Of a stretch of 64,000 nt of DNA, positions 24,770 to 33,036 are shown piece after piece. The position numbers and the translations under genes are program-made. Origin of the DNA: Candidatus Dojkabacteria bacterium (GTDB lineage Bacteria; Patescibacteria; Dojkabacteria; SC72; JAFGCJ01); the NCBI GenBank assembly GCA_016932785.1, contig JAFGCJ010000002.1, positions 248,001 through 312,000 of the forward strand, read 5' to 3'. The notes under the pieces are model-generated. The model saw nothing but the letters and a program-made list of their open reading frames with translations, searched no databases and was not told where the DNA came from. How positions within the stretch are numbered: the stretch's first letter is position 1; every line of letters begins with the position of its first letter.

Positions 24770-24805
24770 AGTTCCAAAATCCATCCCTCCACTTACCCCA
24801 AAACC
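24770..24805 (+). repeat. C-rich intergenic repeat, copy 5
   Basis: AGTTCCAAAATCC, ATCCCTCCACTT, ACCCCAAAACC. It lies between divergent genes (cupin on minus, 24897 on plus). Confidence 0.9.
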
Positions 24806-24896
24806 TACCACGACAACAACTACCCTACTTTCAATTGCCCCAATATTTCCAATGTGATTAAATGGAAGAAATGTAATCACACCTATTAGCAAGAAT

Positions 24897-25625
24897 ATGA
24901 TACCAGATAAAGACGCTCAAATCATTTCTAGGGAGACGCAACAGCAGCAAGATACACTAGCTCTGTTGCGTAGTAACGGACTCGGAGAGTTAGTCGAAGC
25001 ATGTGCGCATGAACTCAACCTCGTTTCATTCGAAGAAAGATCTGAAATTCCAATTCCATTGTCTCTTATCCCACAATCAGAGACAGAACTTGACCTTGGG
25101 TCAGACGTAAGTGATACCTGCAGAGAGTTACTAAACATCATGGAAGAGCCACAACACGCGTTTGAATATCCCTTTTTTATAGGTGGATTTACTTCATCGC
25201 AAAATATATTGTCATTAGAATCACTTGCGCTTCTATACCCTGAAGGGACAACATTTCATACCAATAGTACGCTTCCCGACAAAGATCTTCTAGGAAAAGC
25301 GGTTTCAGACAATGTAGAAAAAGGAGGTAATGTTCACGTCTTAGGACACACCCATCCAGAGCCCTCTAATGAGACAAAGGAAGAATCTGTCGCAGCAAAG
25401 CTCAGCGCAGAAACAAAAACAAAATATGGGATAAGAGATGTCGGATTAAACATATCTCTGAATGACATATACCAACTTGTCTCATTCAGAAGTACCCTGG
25501 AAGAAAGACATGACTTCAGTCTAACCGTAATGATTTGTGTATTGATGTTTAACGGAGAAATACACTTTATTTATATTGAGAATGACAAACTACTCAGGAT
25601 TACGAAGGAAATTTCTTCTGACTAA
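24897..25625 (+). CDS. JAMM/MPN-like metalloprotease candidate
   Basis: 242 aa. VHVLGHTHPEPS (about 149-160) followed by LNISLNDIYQLVSF resembles the JAMM pattern HxHP...SxxD, with an enlarged insert between the two halves. The segment before it (GTTFHTNSTLPDKDLLGKAVSDNVEKGGN) would provide the preceding strands. JAMM proteins remove ubiquitin-like tags or process sulphur carriers; here only the metal motif supports the call. It is the only gene between repeat copies 5 and 6. Confidence 0.45.
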   Translation: MIPDKDAQIISRETQQQQDTLALLRSNGLGELVEACAHELNLVSFEERSEIPIPLSLIPQSETELDLGSDVSDTCRELLNIMEEPQHAFEYPFFIGGFTSSQNILSLESLALLYPEGTTFHTNSTLPDKDLLGKAVSDNVEKGGNVHVLGHTHPEPSNETKEESVAAKLSAETKTKYGIRDVGLNISLNDIYQLVSFRSTLEERHDFSLTVMICVLMFNGEIHFIYIENDKLLRITKEISSD

Positions 25626-25670
25626 TTAGTATGTCTCTCCGAAATAAGTCACAAGTCTAAAAAAGCATTA

Positions 25671-25702
25671 AAAACGTCTTCCCACCTAACCATCCAGGAC
25701 CT
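25671..25702 (+). repeat. C-rich intergenic repeat, degenerate copy 6
   Basis: AAAACGTC, TTCCCACC, TAACCATCCAGGACC. The TTCCCACC core and the CC-rich tail are kept; the GTTCCAAAAT start is largely lost. It lies between convergent genes (25625 and 25769). Confidence 0.5.
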
Positions 25703-25768
25703 GAACTCGATCCTTCCTCATTTTTACTTCACACCAAATGAAAATTCTCTCAATCGAGTAAGATAAAT

Positions 25769-26302
25769 CTATACCGTGACAAGATTAACCTCACCACTTT
25801 CAACAATTTCTGCCATACTATCTATGTAACCACCCATACCTTTTATTTGCGGTGTAAATAGCGGGCTATCCGATCCTAATGCTTTTTGCTGGTCATGGGT
25901 CATAATGGCATTATCATAATATGGGGTAACGGTGAAGCCTAAACCGTACAAATCAGGCCTTAAATCATCATAGCTTGTAAGCCGGTGAGGTAGCATATCG
26001 GCCTTACACACTAAGAAATGTCTCTTACCTAAAGCATGTCCAAATTGTATAGAAGCCCCGAATATAGTCACAGTCTGCTGATTAAGACTAAAACGGATAG
26101 CACCTTCAGGAAAAAATGATGGATCGAAAACAGGATCAACAACACATGGAAGAGGGAAAAACTCGTCCGATAATGTTCCAACACGTTCTCCGAGAGCTCT
26201 TCTAGCAGAATTAATTGTACTAACGCCAAGGAAATAGAGCACATTCTCTCTAGTATCGGGTTTCAAAGTTTTTGGGTCATCGTATCGTTCAGTTATAAAC
26301 AA
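25769..26302 (-). CDS. hypothetical soluble protein (177 aa)
   Basis: Not recognised. A globular alpha/beta composition (VLYFLGVSTINSARRALGERVGTLSDEFFPLP, then IRFSLNQQTVTIFGASIQFGHALGKRHFLVCKADMLPHRLTSYDDLRPDLYGLGFTVTPYYDN). There are no repeats, membrane segments or catalytic signature I can name. The adjacent 292-nt gap (26303-26594) holds a possible very degenerate repeat (AAAACCCGACTTACTTAGCACC at about 26480) and nothing else visible. Confidence 0.6.
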   Translation of the reverse strand: MFITERYDDPKTLKPDTRENVLYFLGVSTINSARRALGERVGTLSDEFFPLPCVVDPVFDPSFFPEGAIRFSLNQQTVTIFGASIQFGHALGKRHFLVCKADMLPHRLTSYDDLRPDLYGLGFTVTPYYDNAIMTHDQQKALGSDSPLFTPQIKGMGGYIDSMAEIVESGEVNLVTV

Positions 26303-26594
26303 TATGTCAAGTGTTTTGATCTTAGATTATTTAGCCTAATAAATTATACTCCAAGTTAGGCCTTATCGCACGAACAATTATTATTGAATTTACATAATCC
26401 ATTCCCAATATTTACATCACTCAACCAACTTATATCAAAAATGATTTACATTCTATCTCATTAACTCACCAATCTTTCTAAAACCCGACTTACTTAGCAC
26501 CTAAAAACCTTTAAGTGGCCTAACCCAGAAGAAATATTGTTTTTCCATAATAAGTGCTATAAACTTAAATAATACTTTATTAAACAGTCCGTCT

Positions 26595-27356
26595 ATGGAA
26601 ATCCTTCTATATTCACTCCTCTTATCATTAGGAATTCAGATTCTATTTTTTATTTTTGCTTTCCTTTTAAAGACGGACAAACTTACTGACCTTACATACG
26701 GGTTGACCTTCATAATTCTAGTTTTTTTCGCGATTACCCTGTCTCCTATGATTACAGTCAACAAAATAATCTTATTAGCAATGATCTGTTTATGGGCCCT
26801 AAGATTAATTTCCTACCTGTTCTATAGAATCAACAAAATGAAAAAGGATACACGGTTTGATGAGATGAGAACTGATTTCCTCAAATTCGCACGGTTCTGG
26901 ATCTTTCAGGGAATTTCAGTATGGATAATAATGCTCCCGTCATTAATATATTTTTCCCAACTAAAGTCTCACAGTTTCTCTATAGTCTCGGTATTAGGAA
27001 TTATCATTTGGTTTACTGGACTATTGATTGAAACAATCGCTGACATTCAAAAGTTTATGTTTAAAAGCAAACCTGAGAATAAAGGCCTATGGATCGAATC
27101 GGGTCTATGGAAATATTCCCGTCATCCAAATTATTTCGGTGAAATTCTTTGCTGGGTAGGAGTTTTTACATTCATTACGCCGATATTACGAAACTGGGAA
27201 TTTTTAACAGTAATAAGCCCGTTATATATCACAACATTATTACTTTTTGTATCAGGAATCCCAATATTGGAAAAAAGATATAACGAACGCTACAAGAACA
27301 ACAGAGATTATCAGGAGTACAAAAACTCAACAAGCTTGTTGATACCACTGCCATAG
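26595..27356 (+). CDS. DUF1295/isoprenylcysteine methyltransferase-like membrane protein
   Basis: 253 aa, about seven membrane segments. The C-terminal signature GLWKYSRHPNYFGEILCWVGVF (about 174-196) belongs to the steroid 5-alpha-reductase C-terminal/DUF1295/ICMT superfamily, where His-Pro-Asn-Tyr-Phe-Gly-Glu binds the cofactor (NADPH or SAM). The Arg/Tyr-rich tail ERRYNERYKNN-like stretch (EKRYNERYKNNRDYQEY) is also typical. The substrate is probably a lipid. Single gene before repeat copy 7. Confidence 0.88.
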   Translation: MEILLYSLLLSLGIQILFFIFAFLLKTDKLTDLTYGLTFIILVFFAITLSPMITVNKIILLAMICLWALRLISYLFYRINKMKKDTRFDEMRTDFLKFARFWIFQGISVWIIMLPSLIYFSQLKSHSFSIVSVLGIIIWFTGLLIETIADIQKFMFKSKPENKGLWIESGLWKYSRHPNYFGEILCWVGVFTFITPILRNWEFLTVISPLYITTLLLFVSGIPILEKRYNERYKNNRDYQEYKNSTSLLIPLP

Positions 27357-27393
27357 AAACTTCTCCGAAAATATCTTGGAAGTTGACATTATC

Positions 27394-27427
27394 GCTCCAA
27401 AATCCGTCCCAAAATTTACCCTACTGC
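27394..27427 (+). repeat. C-rich intergenic repeat, copy 7
   Basis: GCTCCAAAATCC, GTCCCAAAATTT, ACCCTACTGC. The left half is nearly identical to copy 2 (TCCAAAATCCGTCCCA); the right half is diverged. It is 38 nt after the stop of the membrane protein at 27356. Confidence 0.8.
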
Positions 27428-27535
27428 TTTTATAACGAAATTACGCTATAATATGTAACTTAAGAAATGAACACAGTAATCTTAAAACCATTATCTCTAG
27501 TAATTTCCAGTATTAATTTTTAATTACCTTATATT

Positions 27536-27745
27536 ATGGCAACTGGTACAGTTAAAACAGTTACCGACAGAGGTTTCGGCTTCATAAAGCAAGACGATTC
27601 AGAAAACGAAATCTTCTATCATGAGTCCTCTCTAGAAGGCGATCTTGCCGAGAGGAAATTGAAAGTCGGTGACAAGGTCAGCTTTGAGGTTGAACAAGCC
27701 GAAAAAGGACCAAGGGCAGTAAATATTGCACTCGCAGAAGAATAA
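27536..27745 (+). CDS. csp: cold-shock domain protein
   Basis: 69-aa single cold-shock domain. RNP1 is GFGFIKQD and RNP2 is EIFYHESSL (usual form VFVHxS). It binds single-stranded RNA or DNA and acts as an RNA chaperone. The VxFEVEQAEKGPRAVNI C-terminus is canonical. It is followed by a strong terminator, so it is monocistronic. The upstream leader is AT-rich without a Shine-Dalgarno. Residue numbers of the aromatic surface (F16, F18, F30) follow the family. Confidence 0.95.
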   Translation: MATGTVKTVTDRGFGFIKQDDSENEIFYHESSLEGDLAERKLKVGDKVSFEVEQAEKGPRAVNIALAEE

Positions 27746-27773
27746 TTCCTCGAGCGCATTCTTATTGTAAATG

Positions 27774-27805
27774 AAAGAGAAGGTACACATGTATCTTCTC
27801 TTTTT
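27774..27805 (+). terminator. intrinsic terminator after the cold-shock gene
   Basis: AAAGAGAAGGTAC pairs with GTATCTTCTCTTT (13 bp, one G-U), with a 4-nt loop (ACAT) and a T5 run at 27801-27805. It is 28 nt after the stop codon. It is the clearest intrinsic terminator in the window. Confidence 0.92.
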
Positions 27806-28213
27806 GGTCATCCAACGAAAAAACGTATTCTACAGATTTTTCATACCGAGCTTGATACAGCGCCAGCTAGAGAGAGTTCTTTCTTTGAAACAGACATTAA
27901 AGAAATAGAGATTTTCGCGACACATCTTGCTCACTTCGAATATAAAAAACAGACAGAAACCAGAGATACAATAATTGGAATAGTGACAATGGACGTCAAT
28001 CCGGTTAATATTGCCTGATCTGATTTTCAAAAAGTATTGCGTTATAACCAACAGTTCCCACGTTTGTTTCATTACCTATCCCATCTTGTCTCAAAGACGT
28101 CCTATTCTTTCAAAACACCTCCTCGTAATGTATCATTGAAGATATGGTTTATACGTATCTACGAGACACCATGCAGCAGATGCCAAACCTCGAAAATAGA
28201 TAAAAAAGTGATT

Positions 28214-28975
28214 ATGTTTTCACAAGTTTTACAAAAAACTACTCAAGAAATAGCTCAGGAAATTGTTGCTGCTTATAATTCTTCAAGTGGAATTTTCTCA
28301 AATAAGATCAACGCAGAGGATTTAACACCAGTAACAACCATTGACAACAAAATTCAATATTTATTTTGGGTAATCCAGTTGGATTACGCAACAAAATCAT
28401 CGTTACTTTATAAAAATGCCCATAACCTATGGGAAGATAATAATCAATGGGTTAGCGTAGATTACTTGCAATCTATACCAGACAAGGAGTTAATGAATAT
28501 GATTCTCACAAAACTACACCCCAGATATCCAAAAGAGATATACATTCGATTCAAAACAAATGCTGATAAGCTGAAGTCCGATTATTCTTCTAAAGCAATT
28601 AACATCGTCAAAAATTCTGACTCTGCAAATGAGTTACTTAAAAGAATCAGGGACTTTAGAGGATTCGGCCCCAAGCTCGGTAACTTACTCACACGGACCT
28701 ATATAGACATTCTGGATCTAAAATATAATGACCTAGACTCAATAATGCCTCCTGTAGATATACATGATGTGAGACAAACTTACGAATGGGGCTTAATTAA
28801 TGACAAGAGCATGACAAACAAAAACATCAACACCGTAAAGAAAATCTGGAATAGAGCCTGTATTGAGTCAAAAGTAAGCTGGATAAAATTTGATAAAGCA
28901 CTTTGGCTTCTCGGATCAGAAGGAAAAAGGACAGGTAATTTAGCGAAAGACTTTGACGATAATTTAGGTTTGTAA
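28214..28975 (+). CDS. helix-hairpin-helix protein, DNA glycosylase-like
   Basis: About 253 aa when started at the ATG at 28214 (MFSQVLQKTTQEIAQEIV); the longer frame from 28037 adds a poorly coding stretch. A helix-hairpin-helix motif LLKRIRDFRGFGPKLGNLLTRTYID (about 137-162) sits where HhH-GPD glycosylases have theirs. A downstream PPVDIHDVRQTYEWGL could supply the active-site Asp. The Cys4 iron-sulphur cluster of Nth/MutY is absent. A repair or nuclease role is inferred. Confidence 0.55.
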   Translation: MFSQVLQKTTQEIAQEIVAAYNSSSGIFSNKINAEDLTPVTTIDNKIQYLFWVIQLDYATKSSLLYKNAHNLWEDNNQWVSVDYLQSIPDKELMNMILTKLHPRYPKEIYIRFKTNADKLKSDYSSKAINIVKNSDSANELLKRIRDFRGFGPKLGNLLTRTYIDILDLKYNDLDSIMPPVDIHDVRQTYEWGLINDKSMTNKNINTVKKIWNRACIESKVSWIKFDKALWLLGSEGKRTGNLAKDFDDNLGL

Positions 28976-29038
28976 TGACTATTCTTGCCTCTAACGGCAA
29001 TTTTTCACCACGATTTCAAGCACTTCTTAGTTGAAATT

Positions 29039-29674
29039 CTACATTTCTGAATCAGGAGACAGACTCGTCCATTTCACCTTAGTTTTATCATTTTTATCAA
29101 CCACGCAATTATACTTTTTGCCTACCTGGAAATAAGACAGACTATACTCTGGAAGAGGTATCTCCTTAGAGAAGGAATACTTTTCAATCTCATCTCCTGA
29201 TATCTCCAAGATGAACTTGTACAACTGATTTCCGTCCTTCTTGCGATCTGTCTTCTCAATCCCAAGAATTTCTGCAACTCCAGATTTACCAGGTGTAAAA
29301 TCTTCTGTGACATTGCCCACTACATTTTTGGGCTTCGGATCATCGGTATTATCAAAAAAAACTTTTGTTTTATCTTGCGGATCGTACTTAACGTAGAACA
29401 TGTTCCCGGGCTGAAACAACGAAGTCTCCAATCTCGATATAATCGTTCTAATTGAGGCCTTAAATGGCTCTTCTCCTTCAGGATAAACCTCAAGCTCTAC
29501 AACTACTAAGGGCTGATCATTTACAGTCATATATCCGGCACCACTCTCCGATAGTTTGATAACTTTTGCCACAGCACTTTTACCTGTCTCCAAAACTCTT
29601 TTCTGTTCAGAATCTCCGAAAAATGCCTTAAAGGTAGTACCCAATGACGCAAAAAGATTGCTGAAGTAGCCCAT
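29039..29674 (-). CDS. protein with two tandem repeats of a small beta domain
   Basis: About 211 aa. A hydrophobic amphipathic N-terminus (MGYFSNLFASLGTTFKAFFG) precedes two copies of a domain of about 75 residues: GKSAVAKVIKLSESG...VELEVYPEGEEPFKASIRTII...FQPGNMFYVKYDPQDKTKVFF and GKSGVAEILGIEKTD...FILEISGDEIEKYSFSKEI...FQVGKKYNCVVDKNDKTKVKW. The domain is seen in short bacterial membrane-associated proteins of unknown role. The start is set at 29674 because the upstream 18 residues overlap the intergenic region. Confidence 0.65.
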   Translation of the reverse strand: MGYFSNLFASLGTTFKAFFGDSEQKRVLETGKSAVAKVIKLSESGAGYMTVNDQPLVVVELEVYPEGEEPFKASIRTIISRLETSLFQPGNMFYVKYDPQDKTKVFFDNTDDPKPKNVVGNVTEDFTPGKSGVAEILGIEKTDRKKDGNQLYKFILEISGDEIEKYSFSKEIPLPEYSLSYFQVGKKYNCVVDKNDKTKVKWTSLSPDSEM

Positions 29675-29799
29675 GATTAGAGTAACCAATTTATTAACAA
29701 GATAATAGCCTCTCTGATGACCAAACACAATCCTTAATTCCTACCCCATCTAGAACCTCCCATTGACAACATATTTTCTGTAGACTAACATGAAAAAGT

Positions 29800-30321
29800 A
29801 TGACAGCTACTATTTCACCTCCAACAGAATCGCCTGGCGAAGACACACTAGGACCAGCAGAAGAACATGATGAAATGGCACAACCCGAAGCAACTCCTGT
29901 ACAAGAAACTGAAAGGCTCGGTCCTATACGTAAACTCCTCGATGTCTTCCAAGAAGCAATGGTACGGCTCGAACTCACCGAATCACGAGAACAAATTATT
30001 GAGGCTTACGCTGTAGGTCTTCAGCAAATTGACGAAGGGATCGCATCAAGAAAATACGACCCAAGATTGGGTTTGGTCGCGGCAGGAACACTATGTACAA
30101 ACTGGCAATGGCGAGGAATGCCAAATGGTATAGACCGTATAGAAGCGCAAAGTTTCGTCCTCGTGCATAACAAATTCAATAGAAGAACTCCCATCACCAT
30201 CATACCAAGAGAAGAACCGGTATATGAGGAGATACCGACAGGAAGAGGACACGACGAGGGAACTTGGTCTATTCAGGAACTCTCATTACACGCAAAAAAA
30301 GTAAGTCAACAAAATCCATAA
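29800..30321 (+). CDS. hypothetical soluble protein (173 aa)
   Basis: Not recognised. It has a disordered Pro/Glu/Thr-rich start (residues 1-45), then an alpha/beta region (LGPIRKLLDVFQEAMVRLELTESREQIIEAYAVGLQQIDEGIASRKYDPRLGLVAAGTLCTNWQWRGMPNG). The layout (acidic helix, then a domain with a VYEEIP-like tail) recalls the 22138 gene, though no clear similarity is visible. The upstream gap contains a possible remnant of the C-rich repeat (AATCCTTAATTCCTACCCCATC, about 29729). Confidence 0.6.
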   Translation: MTATISPPTESPGEDTLGPAEEHDEMAQPEATPVQETERLGPIRKLLDVFQEAMVRLELTESREQIIEAYAVGLQQIDEGIASRKYDPRLGLVAAGTLCTNWQWRGMPNGIDRIEAQSFVLVHNKFNRRTPITIIPREEPVYEEIPTGRGHDEGTWSIQELSLHAKKVSQQNP

Positions 30322-30492
30322 GAGAATTTTTTAATCTCAAACATCACTTTCATCGAAACTTATCGCACGGCTCACCAACTCAGGCTGTCATATTTTTAAG
30401 GATGTAGATCGGAATTTCACCTTTACAGCAAAAATCCACCAGATCGAGTAGTCCTGTCTGTACCCCTACGCTAAATCAGACTTAACCGAGAT

Positions 30493-31713
30493 CTATGATT
30501 CCTTAGTTTTTGACCTCCGCCTAACTACAAAGATCACAATAATTACTACAACAACACCGAAAACAAAGCAGACTAGACCGCCACAAACCAAGAACACCCA
30601 CGTGTAACTCACCAAATCATCATCTTCATCAACCTCCTCCTCTTTCTCATCAAAGCCATACTCATCCTGCTCATACTCTATAAATATTTCCTTCTCCTCT
30701 TCGGTAAGTTTTTCATAATCTGGAATATCCATCACTTCCGAGACATACCCAGTATCATCAATATAGAGGTAACCCCCTTCGCCCAGTTCGGTCACCTCTC
30801 CATTGATTGAATCAGTAATTTCCAATGTTCCTTCATAAGTAAAGTATTCCGATATACCTATCTGATCATCATATCGAACCTTAAACGTCGTACCCCTAAC
30901 TCCAACAGTCGAGGTTGGAGTCTCAATCTCGAACTTGGCACGAACTCCCTTCGGAGTATGAACATTCGTTGTCACCTCACCCATTCTTAAGCTGATAGCA
31001 GTCTTTGCAAGATTTCCCTGAACAAAAAACTGAGCGATGGCAAAATTCGTCATTTCCTTAATGTCCATCTCGGCTACCTTCTCGAAAACAACAGTACAAC
31101 GTGACTCAAATCCGGTAGCAATATAATCACCCATATGAAGCTTATCTCCAACCTTTGCTTCCCTATAGGAATCATTCCCACGTATTTGAACTTCCACATC
31201 ACCCTCGATCCTCTTAATTACAACCTCAAGATCTTCTGAAAATGTAATTTTATCACTCCCCATAGATGCTTCCGTGCAACAGTCGCTTAATACTTCTTCA
31301 CAATCTCGTTGTACATAATACTGGCTGTTACAGTTATCAACGCAGTCACAATATGCTTTTATCTCATCATACCAATCGTATGCGTAAGTCCCAGGCGTTA
31401 CTCTATCCTCCCAACCAACACAGGTCCCCGGACTATCAAAGGAAGTATACCTCACAATCGAGTTACAGCCTGAATTTCCAACACATTCGTTATATGCATC
31501 TAGATTACTCTCCGGCAAAGTCGCTCGATTCTGCTGGCATTCATTGTACTCATCCTCACATTCTTGTGATTCAGACTCACTTACATCAGGATCATTACAG
31601 ATGTTCGTATACTGCGCATTTGCTGACTCAAAGTTTGAGAAGAAAAGTACCACAAATACTGCTACACCAAGAGAAAAAGTTAGTAAAGTAAAAGCGCTAT
31701 ATTTAAGCTTCAT
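30493..31713 (-). CDS. FecR-domain surface protein with C-terminal membrane anchor
   Basis: 406 aa. There is a signal peptide (AFTLLTFSLGVAVFVVLFFS), a Cys-rich segment (about 35-150, about 14 Cys, probably disulphide-bonded) and a FecR domain (GDVEVQIRGNDSYREAKVGDKLHMGDYIATG...TPTSTVGVRGTTFKVRY, about 165-290). Acidic residues and a membrane segment with a basic stop-transfer end (VVVVIIVIFVVRRRSKTK) follow. No sigma factor or TonB receptor is nearby, so this is the structural FecR fold rather than an iron-signalling protein. It is likely displayed on the cell surface. Confidence 0.85.
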   Translation of the reverse strand: MKLKYSAFTLLTFSLGVAVFVVLFFSNFESANAQYTNICNDPDVSESESQECEDEYNECQQNRATLPESNLDAYNECVGNSGCNSIVRYTSFDSPGTCVGWEDRVTPGTYAYDWYDEIKAYCDCVDNCNSQYYVQRDCEEVLSDCCTEASMGSDKITFSEDLEVVIKRIEGDVEVQIRGNDSYREAKVGDKLHMGDYIATGFESRCTVVFEKVAEMDIKEMTNFAIAQFFVQGNLAKTAISLRMGEVTTNVHTPKGVRAKFEIETPTSTVGVRGTTFKVRYDDQIGISEYFTYEGTLEITDSINGEVTELGEGGYLYIDDTGYVSEVMDIPDYEKLTEEEKEIFIEYEQDEYGFDEKEEEVDEDDDLVSYTWVFLVCGGLVCFVFGVVVVIIVIFVVRRRSKTKES

Positions 31714-31753
31714 TGCTGTTTTTATAAAAATTTGAATAGTCCGATGATCGGTT

Positions 31754-31939
31754 CTACAGATTCAGATAACTCATCAACTCGTAGACCATAAATGCCGGCC
31801 ATACAATAGCCTTAAGAATACCTAGCACTCCGACCCAAAATCCACTCGCAGTCGAAATGAAGTAGATAACGGCTCCAATAAAACCCAGGCCATATATTGC
31901 ACCCGCAGGGGCAGCATAGGAAACATGCTTCTTCGCCAT
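31754..31939 (-). CDS. small membrane protein (61 aa)
   Basis: Short basic start (MAKKHVSYAAPAG) then two hydrophobic segments (AIYGLGFIGAVIYFIST and GFWVGVLGILKAIVWPAFMVYELMSYL). A similar AIVWP motif occurs in many CPR small membrane proteins. No function known. It lies upstream of the FecR-domain gene on the same strand, with a 40-nt gap. Confidence 0.65.
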   Translation of the reverse strand: MAKKHVSYAAPAGAIYGLGFIGAVIYFISTASGFWVGVLGILKAIVWPAFMVYELMSYLNL

Positions 31940-32071
31940 TAAAATCGATAAATAATGTTAAATAAATCGCCTTCTTTGTAGAATCTAAAATATACCATTC
32001 TGCAAAATTATCGTCCAGTTAGGTGTTAGCTAGTGTTCGTGAGAGTTCATAACATCTGCTAAAATAGGATC

Positions 32072-32749
32072 ATGAACAACATTGACGTAAAAAAACTAAA
32101 GCTTTTTGTTTGCTCAACAACAATTACATCTCGGCTTCTTCCAAAGTTTGAAGACTTTGTTGGACGGAAAGCCGATGGAATGAAGGTGGCTTTTATACCC
32201 GATGGCGCATTAGCCGAAGAAGGCAGCGAAAAATGGATCAACGAGTTTCAAAACAGTCTCAAAAAAATCGGATTCAAGTTAACAGAATACCACCTGGGAA
32301 AAGTACAAGATAAAAATCATTCATCACTTCTTGCTTTCGATGCTATTTTAGTAGCAGGTGGATCAAGTTGAAAATTAATAGATCTTTACCGAAAAACCCG
32401 TTTCGATGTCTTCCTTAATCAAGCTTTCGAAAAAGGAATAACATATATCGGCTCCAGTGCGTCAGGTATGATACTATCATCATCTTTGGATTCGTCAGAC
32501 TGGTACATCGGAGAAGAGGAACGGGGAACAAAAGAAATTCAGGGACTTGGGTATCTTTCCTTCCAAGTTTATCCTCACTTTGAAGAAAAATTTCTTCCGG
32601 AAATATTAAAAAAGAGAAACCATGGGCTCAATTACTTACTACTAAAAGATGGTGAGGCTTTTTCGTATGATGGGCAGGTAATGAAGTTTTATGGAGAGAA
32701 GAACCTATATCCCAGGGATGATATAGACAATTTACGACCTACAAGCTGA
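32072..32749 (+). pseudogene. peptidase S51 (dipeptidase E-like), interrupted by an in-frame TGA
   Basis: Two pieces in one frame: residues 1-99 ending FDAILVAGGSS, then TGA at 32369-32371, then KLIDLYRKTRFDVFLNQAFEKGITYIGSSASGMIL and on to residue 225. The S51 family has GGNTFxLL at the break, so the TGA replaces an aromatic residue (TGG would fit). The nucleophile region GTSAG reads GSSASG. TGA is a normal stop elsewhere in the window, so this is a point nonsense mutation, not recoding. The second half could only be made from an internal start. Confidence 0.75.
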
Positions 32750-32750
32750 A

Positions 32751-32809
32751 AGAGTAACCGAATGACACGGGTAAAAAAGGAGAAATTGGCAAGAAAATTC
32801 GGCTACTCT
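32751..32809. repeat. inverted repeat and hairpin at the left end of module M2
   Basis: AGAGTAACCGAAT (32751-32763) pairs with ATTCGGCTACTCT (32797-32809) with one mismatch, forming a hairpin over the stop codon of the zinc-finger gene. Inside it, AACCGAATGACACGG (32756-32770) is the exact inverse of CCGTGTCATTCGGTT at 33789-33803. The loop carries AAAAAAGGAG on the plus strand, so the minus-strand mRNA carries CTCCTTTTT, complementary to the ribosome-binding site of the 33029-33709 gene. Confidence 0.7.
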
Positions 32810-33036
32810 TCGTCTCTGGTTTCACCTCCTTGTATAAGGGTGGTTTGACGAGCTCGAAGCTCGTTTTCGCACTTTTCGCACAAATGCGAAATTCTCGTCA
32901 AGCCAAAACTTTTTATGTGATGGTCGCAAAACCACTTCTTGCAACCGTCACATTTAATGACTGCATTATTTCCGCAGCCTCTATGACATTTGACAAGAAA
33001 TCCTATGTAGGGTCGGAAGGCCCTTCTTTTAGCCAT
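32803..33036 (-). CDS. small zinc-finger protein
   Basis: 77 aa from the ATG at 33036 (MAKRRAFRPYIGF). This start overlaps the previous stop (ATGGCTAA) and has GGAGGTCAAG directly upstream, so I prefer it to 33057. A Cys/His-rich motif CHRGCGNNAVIKCDGCKKWFCDHHIKSFGLTRISHLCEKC (about 22-60) provides enough ligands for two zinc ions in a treble-clef or B-box-like arrangement. Translation is coupled to the membrane-protein gene upstream. RNA, DNA or protein binding are all possible. Confidence 0.75.
   Translation of the reverse strand: MAKRRAFRPYIGFLVKCHRGCGNNAVIKCDGCKKWFCDHHIKSFGLTRISHLCEKCENELRARQTTLIQGGETRDEE

Noticed and set aside
26461..26510. Eighth array copy (AAAACCCGACTTACTTAGCACC)
   Set aside because: Similarity is too weak to count; noted only as a possible remnant.
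20079..27427. CRISPR array or known integron
   Set aside because: The copies are 0.7-2 kb apart with genes between them, so it is not CRISPR. No attC-type palindrome, no IntI and no attI-like site were seen, so canonical integron is not claimed.
32369..32371. TGA recoded as Gly or Trp (alternative code) in the S51 peptidase
   Set aside because: secG, the large surface protein at 50737 and other genes end in TGA where the protein clearly ends, so TGA is a stop here.
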